DNA from: Carex sylvatica | Lineage: Eukaryota; Streptophyta; Magnoliopsida; Poales; Cyperaceae | Length of the DNA: 64,000 bases | NCBI GenBank assembly: GCA_964058845.1 | Contig: CAXKVR010000140.1 | Coordinates: forward strand, 248,001-312,000 | Reading direction: 5' to 3' | Shown here: in pieces, positions 48,874 through 59,070 of the stretch | Layout of the letters: the number at the start of each line of letters is the position of its first letter | Position numbering within the stretch: position 1 is the stretch's first letter | Translations under genes and position numbers: made by a program | The notes under the pieces: generated by a model | Databases searched by the model: none | What the model saw: only the letters and a program-made list of their open reading frames with translations | What the model was told of the DNA's origin: nothing

Positions 48874-50300
48874 CTACATGTAGCATTAGCATAGCGCATG
48901 TTCCTCAGAACTTTCCAGCTTGGTAAAGTAGGCACATAAGAGCTGATTTCGCTTTCGCGTGATTGTAAATGGTGGAGACTGAGAGTGGATCGAGACCTTT
49001 CACTGTGCAGAGAGAAGTGGAGACACCGAGACACTGAGTTTGATCAGTTGTAGGCTTGTAGCTGTGGGAGGTTCGCGGGACTGCAACTAGCATTCTAAAG
49101 ATACTTTCTGTGATTTGATTGATTAGGCCTCCAAGGAATGATTGGTCCCTTAGGATTAGGACTAAACAATAGTAATAAATAAATAAATTGCCACCATACT
49201 AAGCCTTTAATTTTATTTTATTTTATTCTTCTTTGTTAAGGTATCTCTCTGTTTGTTCATACATGAAGACTATAGTACTATGCATAGCATAAATGGGTCT
49301 ATACTATGAATCAATATATTCATTTTCAAAGTCTAAACAGTCAATGTGAACCGTTCAACATAATATTCATATTAAAATATTCTTGGAGTTCATATTTTAT
49401 ATTTTTTTAATTTATTTTACTGTATTTTTACATAGATGGAAAATCACTACTTGAAATGATCCAAAATCTTTCGACTAAGTGACTTTTCAGTCACCTATCT
49501 AAAATCATATTCAAAAATAGCTAAAAAGATATAAAATATGATGTCAAGTGATATTTTCATATAAAGATCATGTTACATGATTCAGATTAATTATTTAAAT
49601 TTTAAAAATGAAGATATCAATCCATAGAATGAACTCATCTAACGATTCAGTGCAAGACTTGTGGTAAATTACATGGACTGAAATAGTCAGCCATTTGTCA
49701 AGAGGCCTTTTCCGGAGACTTGTCATCAATTAAACTTATTATTGACATCTTATTCAGTAGATAATTAGAAGAAACAAAAATTTGTGGGCTGGGTTTTCAC
49801 ATGACCTATTGGAGTCGAAAGGCCTTCTATGTAGCGATAATATTTCAAATTATTCTTCAATTTGGGCCTATTATACTAAAAATGGCCTCATTTGGGGTCT
49901 GGGTTACTCTCCGGCTATTTAGTTTCGTGTATTTTGATTTTCGGCCGTTCATTATATGAATTATGAAGCGATGCATTGCATACCAATTTTTCTCGACCCC
50001 GAAGTAATCGTCCAAATTTCACTCCATAAGCATTTTCGGCATTCTTTTCTATTTCTATTTACATTGGATCAAGAAACAAAAATATGTGACGAGCTACACA
50101 TAACACGATGATGCAAAAATACAAAAAAGAAGTTCAAAAAATGCTTGAGACAACATGCTTCTAGTAAAAATATACAAAGGTCAAGTTTCTTGATTCGAAT
50201 AAAAATATGGATAAAAATTATATATTATTTTTTAAGTTAATTTACATATCATAAGACTAATATTTTTAGAAGGGAAAGGTTAGCACTTAGTGTGCTATGT
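48874..50300. other. Intergenic, with a diverged palindrome at about 49295-49640
   Basis: At 49295-49640 an old foldback keeps the layout of family 1: an ACCGTTCAACATAATATTCA arm, an inner TTGGAGTTCATATTTTATAT block and a centre around AAGTGACTTTTCAGTCACC. Identity to family 1 is low. The minus-strand frames at 48807-49093 show no known domain. Confidence 0.45.
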
Positions 50301-50324
50301 TATAGTAATATGTCGTACTACCTC

Positions 50325-50632
50325 TTTAAAAACTTATTAAATATATTTTAAATGACTAATTCAAACTCAACTTCACGAGTGATGCACTTACCTATAAGAT
50401 TTATAAATTATTATATTTAATTTAGTATAAAGTTAACCGGTCAAAAACTAATAAAATATAAATATATTAAAATTAACTTATAAATTTTTATTTTTTGACC
50501 TCTTGACTTTATATTAAGTATATATAAAATTTTCTAAATTTTATATGTAAGTACATCACTCATGAAGTAGATTAATTTCAACAGTTTAAGTTTGTCGTTG
50601 AAGCATATCCAATGATTTTTAAGGATATACGT
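50325..50632. repeat. Palindrome family 2, full copy
   Basis: Arms meet around ACTAATAAAATATAAATATA. Each contains ACTCATGAAGTAG/CACGAGTGATG and TTTAGTATAAAGTTAACCGG-type blocks. Confidence 0.6.
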
Positions 50633-51517
50633 AGCCCGGCATGTCACTATACTATAGGTAGCACGCTAGTCTCTTTTTCGAAAATGAATAAAAAGTTCAC
50701 AAATTTCATAAATAACAAGACATAGATAAATGCATAGTTTTACCGTTTGATGGACATTATATCTTCTTTAGGTTCGATGGGCTCCAAGATTATCTTATTA
50801 GCTTTAAGATCTGCGTGCTTATTTCAATTTTCGTAGGCATAAATCTTATAGCGGATCGAATTGTCTTAGAGTCCATCGAATTCAAAAGTAGAACTGATGC
50901 TCATCAAACCTACTCTACTCTAGTTCTAAAAATATTGTTATATATACACTTACAATGAACTTTTAGTCAGCTTGTAAGTATTTTATAATATATATTTTTA
51001 TTCAACTTAATTAGAAATACAATTTAGCAATTTGTTAATATCTTAACTTATATTATTTGTCAATTTATTATTTCAAGAGAGTTCCAATACCTTATGTCTT
51101 TCATACTTCATCATACCTCATATTTTATATCTTCGTTTTTAAAGTTCAAAATATCGATCCAAATAGTTCAACATGATATCCATATTAAAATATACTTGAG
51201 GATGAAATTTTATAAAAAAATTTAAAAATCACTATTTTTGAACAGTACAAAAGCAATCTGACATTATTATTTTTGAACGGTACATATTTTAGTTTTAATA
51301 TTTAGGATTTTTTTTTTTTTTTGAAATTGCTAAACATTGCATCCCTAAAATTAATACTTACAAAGTCTAACATGTTACTTTTAAACATATCGGTGAATTG
51401 CAATTAGCTTACGTCTTTGTACTAAAATTATAATTGTTGTGCAAGTGAGATGAAGATCATAAGCTCTTATGAAAAACCTTGTTTCATGCTTTTAAATACT
51501 TCTGTTTTTTTCAAGTG
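50633..51517. other. Intergenic, with a half palindrome of the family 1 layout at about 51105-51300
   Basis: The segment around 51130-51240 (TTTTTAAAGTTCAAAATATC, ATCCATATTAAAATATACTT) resembles one arm of family 1. Nothing else is seen. Confidence 0.4.
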
Positions 51518-51887
51518 TTCTAAATAGCGCGATATAGCAATGCAATAGCGGTGTTATAATATTTTTCAGACCTTGAACACTACGCTATGAAATAAAAGTG
51601 TGTTGTTTCAGCTACAACTAGTGATTTGCAAACACCCGGGTGGAGCTGCCCGTACCCGGTCTGCCCGTACCCGCTATCCGGGGTACCCGTGCCCGAGCTC
51701 GGATATAGGTCGGGTACACGGGTAGGGGCATAAAACGGGCAGGGTACGTCTTTTCGGGAAAAAATCCGACCATATCCGGACCGGTTTATCCGTGCCCGTG
51801 CCCATGCCCGTGTGCCCGTGCCCGTGCTCGCACCCAAATACCCGTGTACCCTATACCGTGTACCCGTACCTTTTTTTTTTAATTTCA

Positions 51888-52325
51888 AATTTTTTTCCTC
51901 CTCTTTTTATTCCGTTTTTTAATTTCTGTTTTTTTAATTTCTGTTTTTTAAATTCTGTTTTTTATTCTGTTTTTTTAGTTTCTGTTTTTTTAATTTCTGT
52001 TTTTTAAATTCTGTTTTTATTTCTGTTTTTAAAAATCTGTTTTTTTAGTTTCTGTTTTTTTAAATTCTGTTTTTTAATTTCTGTTTTTAAAATTCTGTTT
52101 TTAAAATTCTGTTTTTAAAATTCTGTTTTTAAAATTCTGCTTTTTAAATTCTGCTTTTTAAATTCTGTTTTTTAATTTCTGTTTTTTAAATTCTGTTTTT
52201 ATTTCTGTTTTTATTTCTGTTTTTAAATTCTGTTTTTTTTATTTCTGCTTTTTAATTTCTGTTTTTTAAATTCTTTTTTTATTTTTTTATTTTTTAAATT
52301 CTGTTTTTTAATTTATTGTTTTAAA
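51888..52325. repeat. T-rich tandem array (TTTCTGTTTTTTAA-type)
   Basis: About 440 bp of variants of AATTTCTGTTTTTT and AAATTCTGTTTTTA, roughly 12-22 bases per unit, inside the hAT element. Lengths of the T runs vary from unit to unit, as expected for slippage. Confidence 0.85.
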
Positions 52326-53083
52326 GTTTCTGATTTAATTATATTTTTTATTTATATTTTATTTAATCTATTAAAAATAAATGAACGTTTAGAAAATATA
52401 TTATCAATTTAAAATGTAAATTAAAAATTTTGAGATATAAATAAATTATGAAATTATATAATTAGAATGAAAATTTGAAAATAAAATAAAATGACTCGGA
52501 TAAAGAAATAAATAAATACATTTATACTTAGCTGAATAAATATACATGTAAAGAAATAAAATAAAGTTCCTGTGACTGCACATGTGTATATATATGTATA
52601 TCCAAGGAAACGATTATTTTTATTAATACCCTAAAAAATATATATTTTAAAAATGCTCCCGCATTAGCCCATGCGACGCATGATGCAGTGCATACGGCGG
52701 CATTTGCGGCGCATTCGCCGCATTTGACCTCTACTGGTCAATCAACAAGTTTGTACAGATACAAGTACCAAACTGTAAAAGTAATTAGACCATAATATAG
52801 AGCATTAAAAAATACACATAACTGACACAAATTTCAATTTGTTTGAATTTTTCTACAGTTAGTTATGAATTTCTAAAGTTAAGCTTTCGAAGAAACTTTA
52901 AACATCGATAACTTTGGCTAGGAAAGTCAGATTTGTACGTATGACCACTTTTCAAAAAGGGGGGGACAAGACGGATCCGAATATCACTCGGCGAATATTT
53001 CCGGGTATCTGAAGCATCATAATTTTAAAAAAAAGTCGTTTAGTGCCTCAAAAATGTAGTTTAAGTTTTTGTTCGACGGTAGA

Positions 53084-53279
53084 CGTTAGATCAGCGATTT
53101 TTAAAGTGGCTTAATAAATAGTAAAAAAAATCAGAAAAATATAAAATTTGGTCTCCAAGTACATTTCAATATAGAGATCACATCTAACAGTTCAGATCGA
53201 CTTTTTAAATTTTGAAAACGAAAAAATAACTTATAAGCATATATCATCATATGCTTATATAAGTAGAGTAGCCAACCTC
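53084..53279. repeat. Palindrome family 1, right half only (copy H)
   Basis: Starts in the centre (GTTAGATCAGCGATTTTTAA) and runs to AGAGTAGCCAACCTC, followed by TA-rich sequence. The left arm is absent. It lies inside the hAT element at 51619-53990, so it arrived there or was carried by it. Confidence 0.7.
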
Positions 53280-54463
53280 TATATTATATATACATATATA
53301 TATACGGTTCAGATTGACTTTTAAAGTAATTGATTTAAGTAACATTATTTTAAAATAATTAGTAATTTCAAAGTAATTGATTTAAGCAACATTGTTTTAA
53401 AATAATTAGTAATTTTGATATATAAAATATATTATCAATTTAAAATATAAACTAAAATTTTTGAGATATAAATAAATTATGAAACTATATAATTAGAATG
53501 AGAATTTGAAAATAAAATAAAATGACTCATGTAAAGCAATAATTAAATACATTTGTACATAGCCGAATAAACATACAAATTTTTGCAAGAATAATTTTTA
53601 TATATAAGTTACAAATTTTATTTATTTAGAAATTATAAAGATGTAATTTGATAATTTTATGCATATATATACAATATTTGATATTGAACTATTTAGATTT
53701 TAAAAGTCGAATTATAAACACGTAATAATATTCGTACAACACCGTAAAAAAACAGAAAAAAACATGCCCCTTCTCGGACCGCCCGCCCCTACCCGGACCG
53801 CCCTGCCCCTCAAGGGTACAACAGGCACGGGTATAAGACTAAATAGAGCACGATTTAAAAAAAAAAAAAAACCGTGATGCCTGGCCCGAGATACCCGTCT
53901 ACCCGTGATACCCGTGCCCGACCCCTACCCGTGCCCGTGCCCGTGCTCGTGCCCGAGTATGCCCGGCCCCTACCCGGGAGCAAATCACTAGCTACAACCA
54001 CTATATTGTGCTACAGGCTATGCGCTATAGCACACACTATGCTATGGCTTTTATATAAAGGTCCAAACTGAGAATTATTTTTAAAGATTAATTTTTTTAA
54101 GGTCCAAATTGATTTTGCTTTTAAATAAAAAATATATATAGTTTTTCCATGATGCCCATGTTTTTTTTAATAGAAAAAATATATATTTTATGCCACGATG
54201 CTTATGTTATTTTGAATGGAAAAAGATAGATAGTTTATGATACTTTTAGAGATATTGTGAATAGTAATTTGGACTTTGTACTGGTTCAATATGAATATTC
54301 TAATTCCTTAATCAATTTTGTGTTACTTATCGCTCTATGCGACTTTAGATAATATTAATAATTAGTAGAAATATAAATATATTTTTTTAAACAAAAAATA
54401 CTATGTATGATAGTTTTCGCTATAGCTACGCTATTCGAAATAGTTTTTTTAAGCTTTTCCTCA

Positions 54464-55373
54464 AGTGTTCTAAATAGCGCACTATAGCATTTTTGGATCC
54501 TAAACACTAAGCTATGGCATCAAAATGCGTTATTTGAGCTACAAATGCTATAGCGGCAATAGCGGTCCGCTCCGCTATAGCGCATAGCGTGTAGTGAAAA
54601 TAGCGCGCGCTATGCAACATAAGCTGTTTTCTTTTCTTTTCAATTTATATGAGTTTTAAATGAACGCTCAAATTGGATTTTAATAGTATTTTTTTTTGCA
54701 ATTAACGTACCAAGTTTTATATTAAAATATTAGTTATTAAATGAAAGATCCATCAAACAAAATCAAATAAGAAATCTACAACGAGCTACAAATAAGAAAG
54801 TTTTCAAGGAACAACCATCCCAACGAGCAACCTAGGTAATTTTAAGTTTTATCATTTAATTGAAATTTTATATCACTTTGATTTCAACTTTTGTTTCTAT
54901 TTATTAATCAATTCTGGTATGAAGAGCAGTCTGTTAGAGAGAGATGAAAAGTTACAAAATACTCCCTAATTTGTTTTATGTTATGCGAACTGGAGGGGGG
55001 GGGGGGGCGGGTGGTAAAATTAGGACCATTATTTTTTTTAATTTGAATAGTTTGTCTTTACTTTTAAATATGATGTTAATTTTACTTTTTACTAAATTAG
55101 CGAATAGTTCTGTTTTAGTGCAATTTATGTCGCTGTTTTTTTTTTCTTTCTTGAAGTAACAAAATGATACTTATTATAAGGTAATTGAAATATTTTGAAT
55201 ATATTAAGATAGTTAATTATCCCATGATATTTATAATATAGTACAAATATATAATATAATTTTTATAAAAATAAAAAAAATGCTACATAGCATAGCTTTT
55301 GCTATAGCGACGCTATTCGCTATAGCTTTTTTTGTAGGCTGCTACGACGCGATAAATGCTATTTAGAACCTTA
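54464..55373. mobile_element. hAT-like element rich in GCTATAGCG
   Basis: Left end CAAGTGTTCTAAATAGCGC; right end, read inward, AAGGTTCTAAATAGCATT. Both ends carry TATAGC/GCTATA clusters (54475-54620 and 55285-55360). About 910 bp with no transposase. No exact target duplication was found, so I infer the class from the ends only. Confidence 0.5.
54995..55007 (+). repeat. Run of about 13 G
   Basis: A homopolymer G tract followed by CGGGTGG, unusual in this AT-rich region and prone to length errors. Confidence 0.85.
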
Positions 55374-56075
55374 CTTTCGGCCATGACGCAATAATCACTA
55401 TTTAAAACCTTGGTGTTTTTTTTCCCAATAATATTAGATATTAATGCGGACTCAGCAAGGCCTGTAGACAGACATTTGAGATTTATTTTTATTTTTGTTT
55501 TGTTTATTGATTTGTTTTTTGCTTTGTTATGTTTAATTGATATAATCATTTTGAATGGCATTGTTAAGGTTAGGATTTTAGTGGACGTATATTTTATTAT
55601 AAAAACTTCAATGAATGTATTCTCATTTATAGAAGCTCTCTCTCCACTTTCTGTTGTCATTCCCAAAGTAAGACAGTGATCAGGATCCTGTTCGGCTAAT
55701 TATGTTTCCATTGAAAAAAAAAAAAGTTACTTTTTCAATATAGTGTTTAATGCATGAGTTAATTTTTCTTTTTGTGAGGATAAAGTGACAAATTGCCATC
55801 TTATGAATTTTTATTCATAAATAAGTATTTACAATAGTCATAAAATACCGGAAAGGAAACAAAATTTATTTACATAGTACTCTCACCTTAACTAAACAAC
55901 ATAAAATTAGATAACTCTCTCTCGTATTGATGTTGACAACAACTCGGTCATTTTTGTATATCTCGTATAATCTCACCTGAGAGTATGCGAATTGACTTTA
56001 TCTTTTGGAAGAAAATTCTGTTGTTCCTCTCTTGCCAGATCGACCATAGAGTTGTTGCCCAGCATACGTCCCACA
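55374..56075. other. Intergenic DNA
   Basis: No convincing gene. The two overlapping frames at 55313-55679 on opposite strands show no known domain. Confidence 0.45.
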
Positions 56076-56085
56076 CTCTTTGTTG
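56076..56085. repeat. MULE target-site duplication, left
   Basis: CTCTTTGTTG directly precedes the left terminal repeat. The same ten bases follow the right one at 62495-62504. Confidence 0.85.
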
Positions 56086-56406
56086 GAAATTTTTTTTTGA
56101 TAGTAATTAATAGAAAAGAAGAGAGAGAAAGAGAAAGAGTACATTCTATTTTTTTTTGATAGTAAGATCGGTACTAGATGTACCGATCCTAAAAATCTTC
56201 AACTTTGGATCGTCAAAATTCTTACCGATCCTAAAGCTTTTTTTTAATTTTTTTAATTATTCTGCGGATTATGAAGATAGCGTCACAGAGGATCCGGAAT
56301 TAAAGTCCAAACATTAGATCGGTATAGTTAACACCGATCCAAACTTTGGTATTTTCATTTTGGCTCCCGTCCCTTGCCTTCCCTGTCTCTCTCTCTACTC
56401 TTCATC

Positions 56407-56415
56407 TTTTATAAC
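56407..56415 (+). promoter_or_regulatory. TATA-like box for the PMD gene
   Basis: TTTTATAAC inside the terminal repeat, mirrored at 62164-62172 in the other repeat. Confidence 0.45.
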
Positions 56416-56438
56416 TTAGAAATTTAGAAGAAAGAAAA

Positions 56439-56453
56439 ATGGCGAAACCCTAG
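56439..56453 (+). CDS. Five-codon upstream ORF in the left terminal repeat
   Basis: ATG-GCG-AAA-CCC-TAG (M-A-K-P). The mirror position in the right repeat reads M-A-K-S then stop. The PMD start lies further downstream after a probable leader intron. Confidence 0.35.
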   Translation: MAKP

Positions 56454-57017
56454 AAAAAAAAACTTCATGATTTGTTGATTAAATTCAAATTCGTTTGTTG
56501 GAATGAGTTTAGATTTGAGAGGAGAAGTCCGCATAATATTAAATCTGGTTTTTCGGCCAAGGTATGAAACTTATTTTTAATTTATTTAATCCGAAATTAC
56601 CTATAAAATTAATTGATACTGTTGATTTTACAAGTAGAATCCTAACTTTTATGAATTTATTATCTCTAGTGACAGTGTAGTTTTGATTGAAAACCTAGCA
56701 GGAACCTTCGTAAACCCTTTTAAAAGCAACTCACGGTTTTGAGGTATTTGTTTTACAATCAGTTGGTGCTATGATATTGCAACAGATAGATAGTGTAATT
56801 TTAGTGTTATTTAGTTATAATGTAATTTTTGTATTTTAGGTATTGTAAGTTTTGTTCTGAAAGCTATTCCATTAATAACTTTGCCAAAAAAAATATTAAA
56901 AGTAGTAGTATAACTAACATTCAGATTATGAATTGAGATTAATTTATTTATGTGTTCAATAATATTTTTTAAATATGTTAGATTAATTTAGTCTTGCGTA
57001 CTATTAATTTAGGTATA

Positions 57018-59070
57018 ATGGATGATTATCCACAATTATTGCATGTTCACCCTTCGGAGCTTAGAATATCGCTGAAGGTAAAATTGCATATTAATTTATA
57101 TTTAAATTTTTTTCTCTTGGATTAATTAGTTTGTTGTGTTAAATTTTTTTTGGTAATAGTAAATATTAAATTTTTGCAGGAAAAAGATAAAGTTTTGCAT
57201 ACCGGTGCACATCGGATGCACGTGCAATATAGCGATGTAATGGCCCAAGGTCTGAAGAATATTGGGTTGTATCAAATTGCCCGAGTAAATGATTGTCCTA
57301 TTGACCCTGCATTAATCACTGCCCTTGTTGAGAGATGGAGGCCAGAGACCAATACTTTCCATCTACCGTTCGGCGAGATGACTGTGACTTTGGAAGACGT
57401 TAGCATCTTATGGGGCTTACCGATTCAAGGTAATTAAAAATATTTCTGTTATTAGATTAGTAATCTCTTGTTTGGTTGGTTTTTTTTTTTTTTTATTACA
57501 GTCCAACTTCAATTCAGAAAGTAATAAAATATAAGCCGATTTGTTAATAAATTCTTGAATTTATAATATTGTATAATAATTTCATATGTTAATTTCAGAT
57601 GTGCTGACTTCTATAAGATTTGAAGTATAATATTGTGTAATAATTTTAGATGCGAAGTTATTAATTATATTACTTAACTAACTAGGACTATTAAATTGAT
57701 ATACTTAGTAATTTTATTTATTGCAGGTGAAGCGATTACTGGTATCAGTGATGATGAGTGGAGCGGGTTTGTGGAAGAATATTTAGGGATTGACGTGGCG
57801 TATGACAGTGAGAATCCATACAACACTCCTTGGAGGTGGAAATATAAGGAAGGCGCTTTGTCATTCTCAAAGTATCATATTCGTCTGGCCTATCTACGAA
57901 GTTGTTTTGAAGGAGAAATACCAGATGACACCGAAGACATGACAGTGCATGAATGGACTCGTGCATTTTGTATGGATTTGTTCGGGTCCGTCATGTTTCC
58001 AGACAAGACTATGGATTCTGTGCCATGCATGTATCTTCAGTTCTTGCAGCATTTGGACCGACCATGGGAATACAATTGGGGATCTGCCGTTCTTGCGTAC
58101 CTCTACCGGGAATTGAGCAGTGCATGTATGACTACCACAAATTCTATATCGGGTCCTTTATTACTCCTCCAAATGTGGTCATGGACTCGGTTTCCCATTG
58201 GTACGATAATACATATCCAATTTATGAATATAATTTAGTTTATTTCATAAATTTTTGTTCTAATGTACACTTGTTTAATGTGATGCAGGCCGACCAAAAG
58301 CCACGGCACCTCATCTGCCATTGGGTGGGATTGATCCATCAGAGAGGCACGCTTTTGGTGTGAAGTGGACCACTCGTCATATTTGGAATGATAATACTCA
58401 TTCAGGCGGTGTAAGCCATTTTCGGGATGATTTCTCGGATCTCGTTGATGGAGCAGTCAATTGGCTCGCATATAAGGAGCATGAGAATGACTGGAACGCA
58501 CAAGTGTACAAGGACCAGAAATATTTCATGGCTCGAGGAGCCTTGATTCATTTCTGGATAGTTACCTAACATTATCCAGATAAGGTAATGCGTCAGTACT
58601 CACTGTATCAGGTGGTCCCGCCGCCTGCTCCTGAGCCTTGGGAGTGGCATAAGATGTACAACAAAATCAAACACAATAAAGGCCGAGCTTCAGCCATTTC
58701 ACGGGATTGGCGTGACCGACACAAGTTGATAATTGAATGTCAGATGATAATTATAGAAGAGAGTAGACCGTGGAACGTTGATCCCCAATACAAACAATGG
58801 TACATGTCCAGGGGTATGCCAATTGTGCACATGACAGCTGATGAGCAAGCAGTGTTAGACCAGCCACTTGAGGATCCACCACATAATGAAGTTGAAAACT
58901 TATCGTATCAACCACGTTCCTTCAGAACTGCTCGTTTGGTAAGTTCAAAGCTTATTAATATAGCTTGTATATTAAGTATATATACTCATTATTAATTCAA
59001 TTATGTGGCTTGTTACTTTGTTTTCTAAAATATCTTGTTGGAGGCGTCGACCCTGATAAGCAAATTGTAA
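57018..59070 (+). pseudogene. Plant mobile domain (PMD) gene with one in-frame stop
   Basis: Encodes a plant mobile domain protein, a family found in transposons and in the host silencing proteins MAIN and MAIL1. Proposed exons: 57018-57077, 57180-57429, 57727-58200, 58289-58938 and possibly 59044-59070; a leader intron may run 56562-57012. Junctions are GT-AG and keep the frame. Landmarks are MHVQYSDVMAQGLKNIGLYQ, a RWRPETNTFHLPFGEMTVTL segment, EDVSILWGLPIQG and AFCMDLFGSVMFPDKTMDSV. A WEYNWGSAVLAYLYREL segment follows, with HYPDKVMRQYSLYQ near the C-terminus. A TAA at 58567-58569 interrupts the frame after 354 codons. Reading stays open in the same register for about 130 more codons, so this looks like a single recent nonsense change. 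A truncated protein is the alternative. Confidence 0.8.

Larger units (their letters stand above)
51619..53990. mobile_element. hAT-type element rich in CCCGTGCCCG, with 8-bp duplication
   Basis: 2372 bp. It begins TAGTGATTTGCAAACACCCGGG and ends with the inverse CCCGGGAGCAAATCACTA. GCTACAAC flanks it at 51611-51618 and 53991-53998, a perfect 8-bp duplication. Subterminal arrays of GTACCCG / CCCGTGCC repeats occupy both ends (51630-51870 and 53760-53980). The middle is AT-rich and holds a T-rich tandem array and a half palindrome. It encodes no transposase, so it is non-autonomous. Confidence 0.8.
51518..54463. mobile_element. Older hAT-like element rich in GCTATAGCG, interrupted
   Basis: The left end AAGTGTTCTAAATAGCGCGA matches the left end of the element at 54464 (AAGTGTTCTAAATAGCGCAC). 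The body contains repeated CTATAGC / GCTATG motifs at 51525-51600 and 54000-54450. The CCCG-rich hAT element at 51619-53990 is inserted in it. The right terminus is not clearly preserved. Confidence 0.5.
56086..56492 (+). repeat. MULE left terminal inverted repeat
   Basis: Starts GAAATTTTTTTTTGATAG, then a GA-rich block ending AAAGAGTACATTC. It carries two dyads: GATCGGTAC...GTACCGATC (around 56166-56188) and GATCGGT...ACCGATC (around 56312-56335). The inner end holds TTTTATAAC (about 56407) and an ATG-GCG-AAA leader segment. It acts as the promoter end for the PMD gene. Confidence 0.88.

Noticed and set aside
51580..52007. Pro/Val- and Phe-rich frames in the hAT element
   Set aside because: They translate the CCCG arrays and the T-rich array and are not protein-like.
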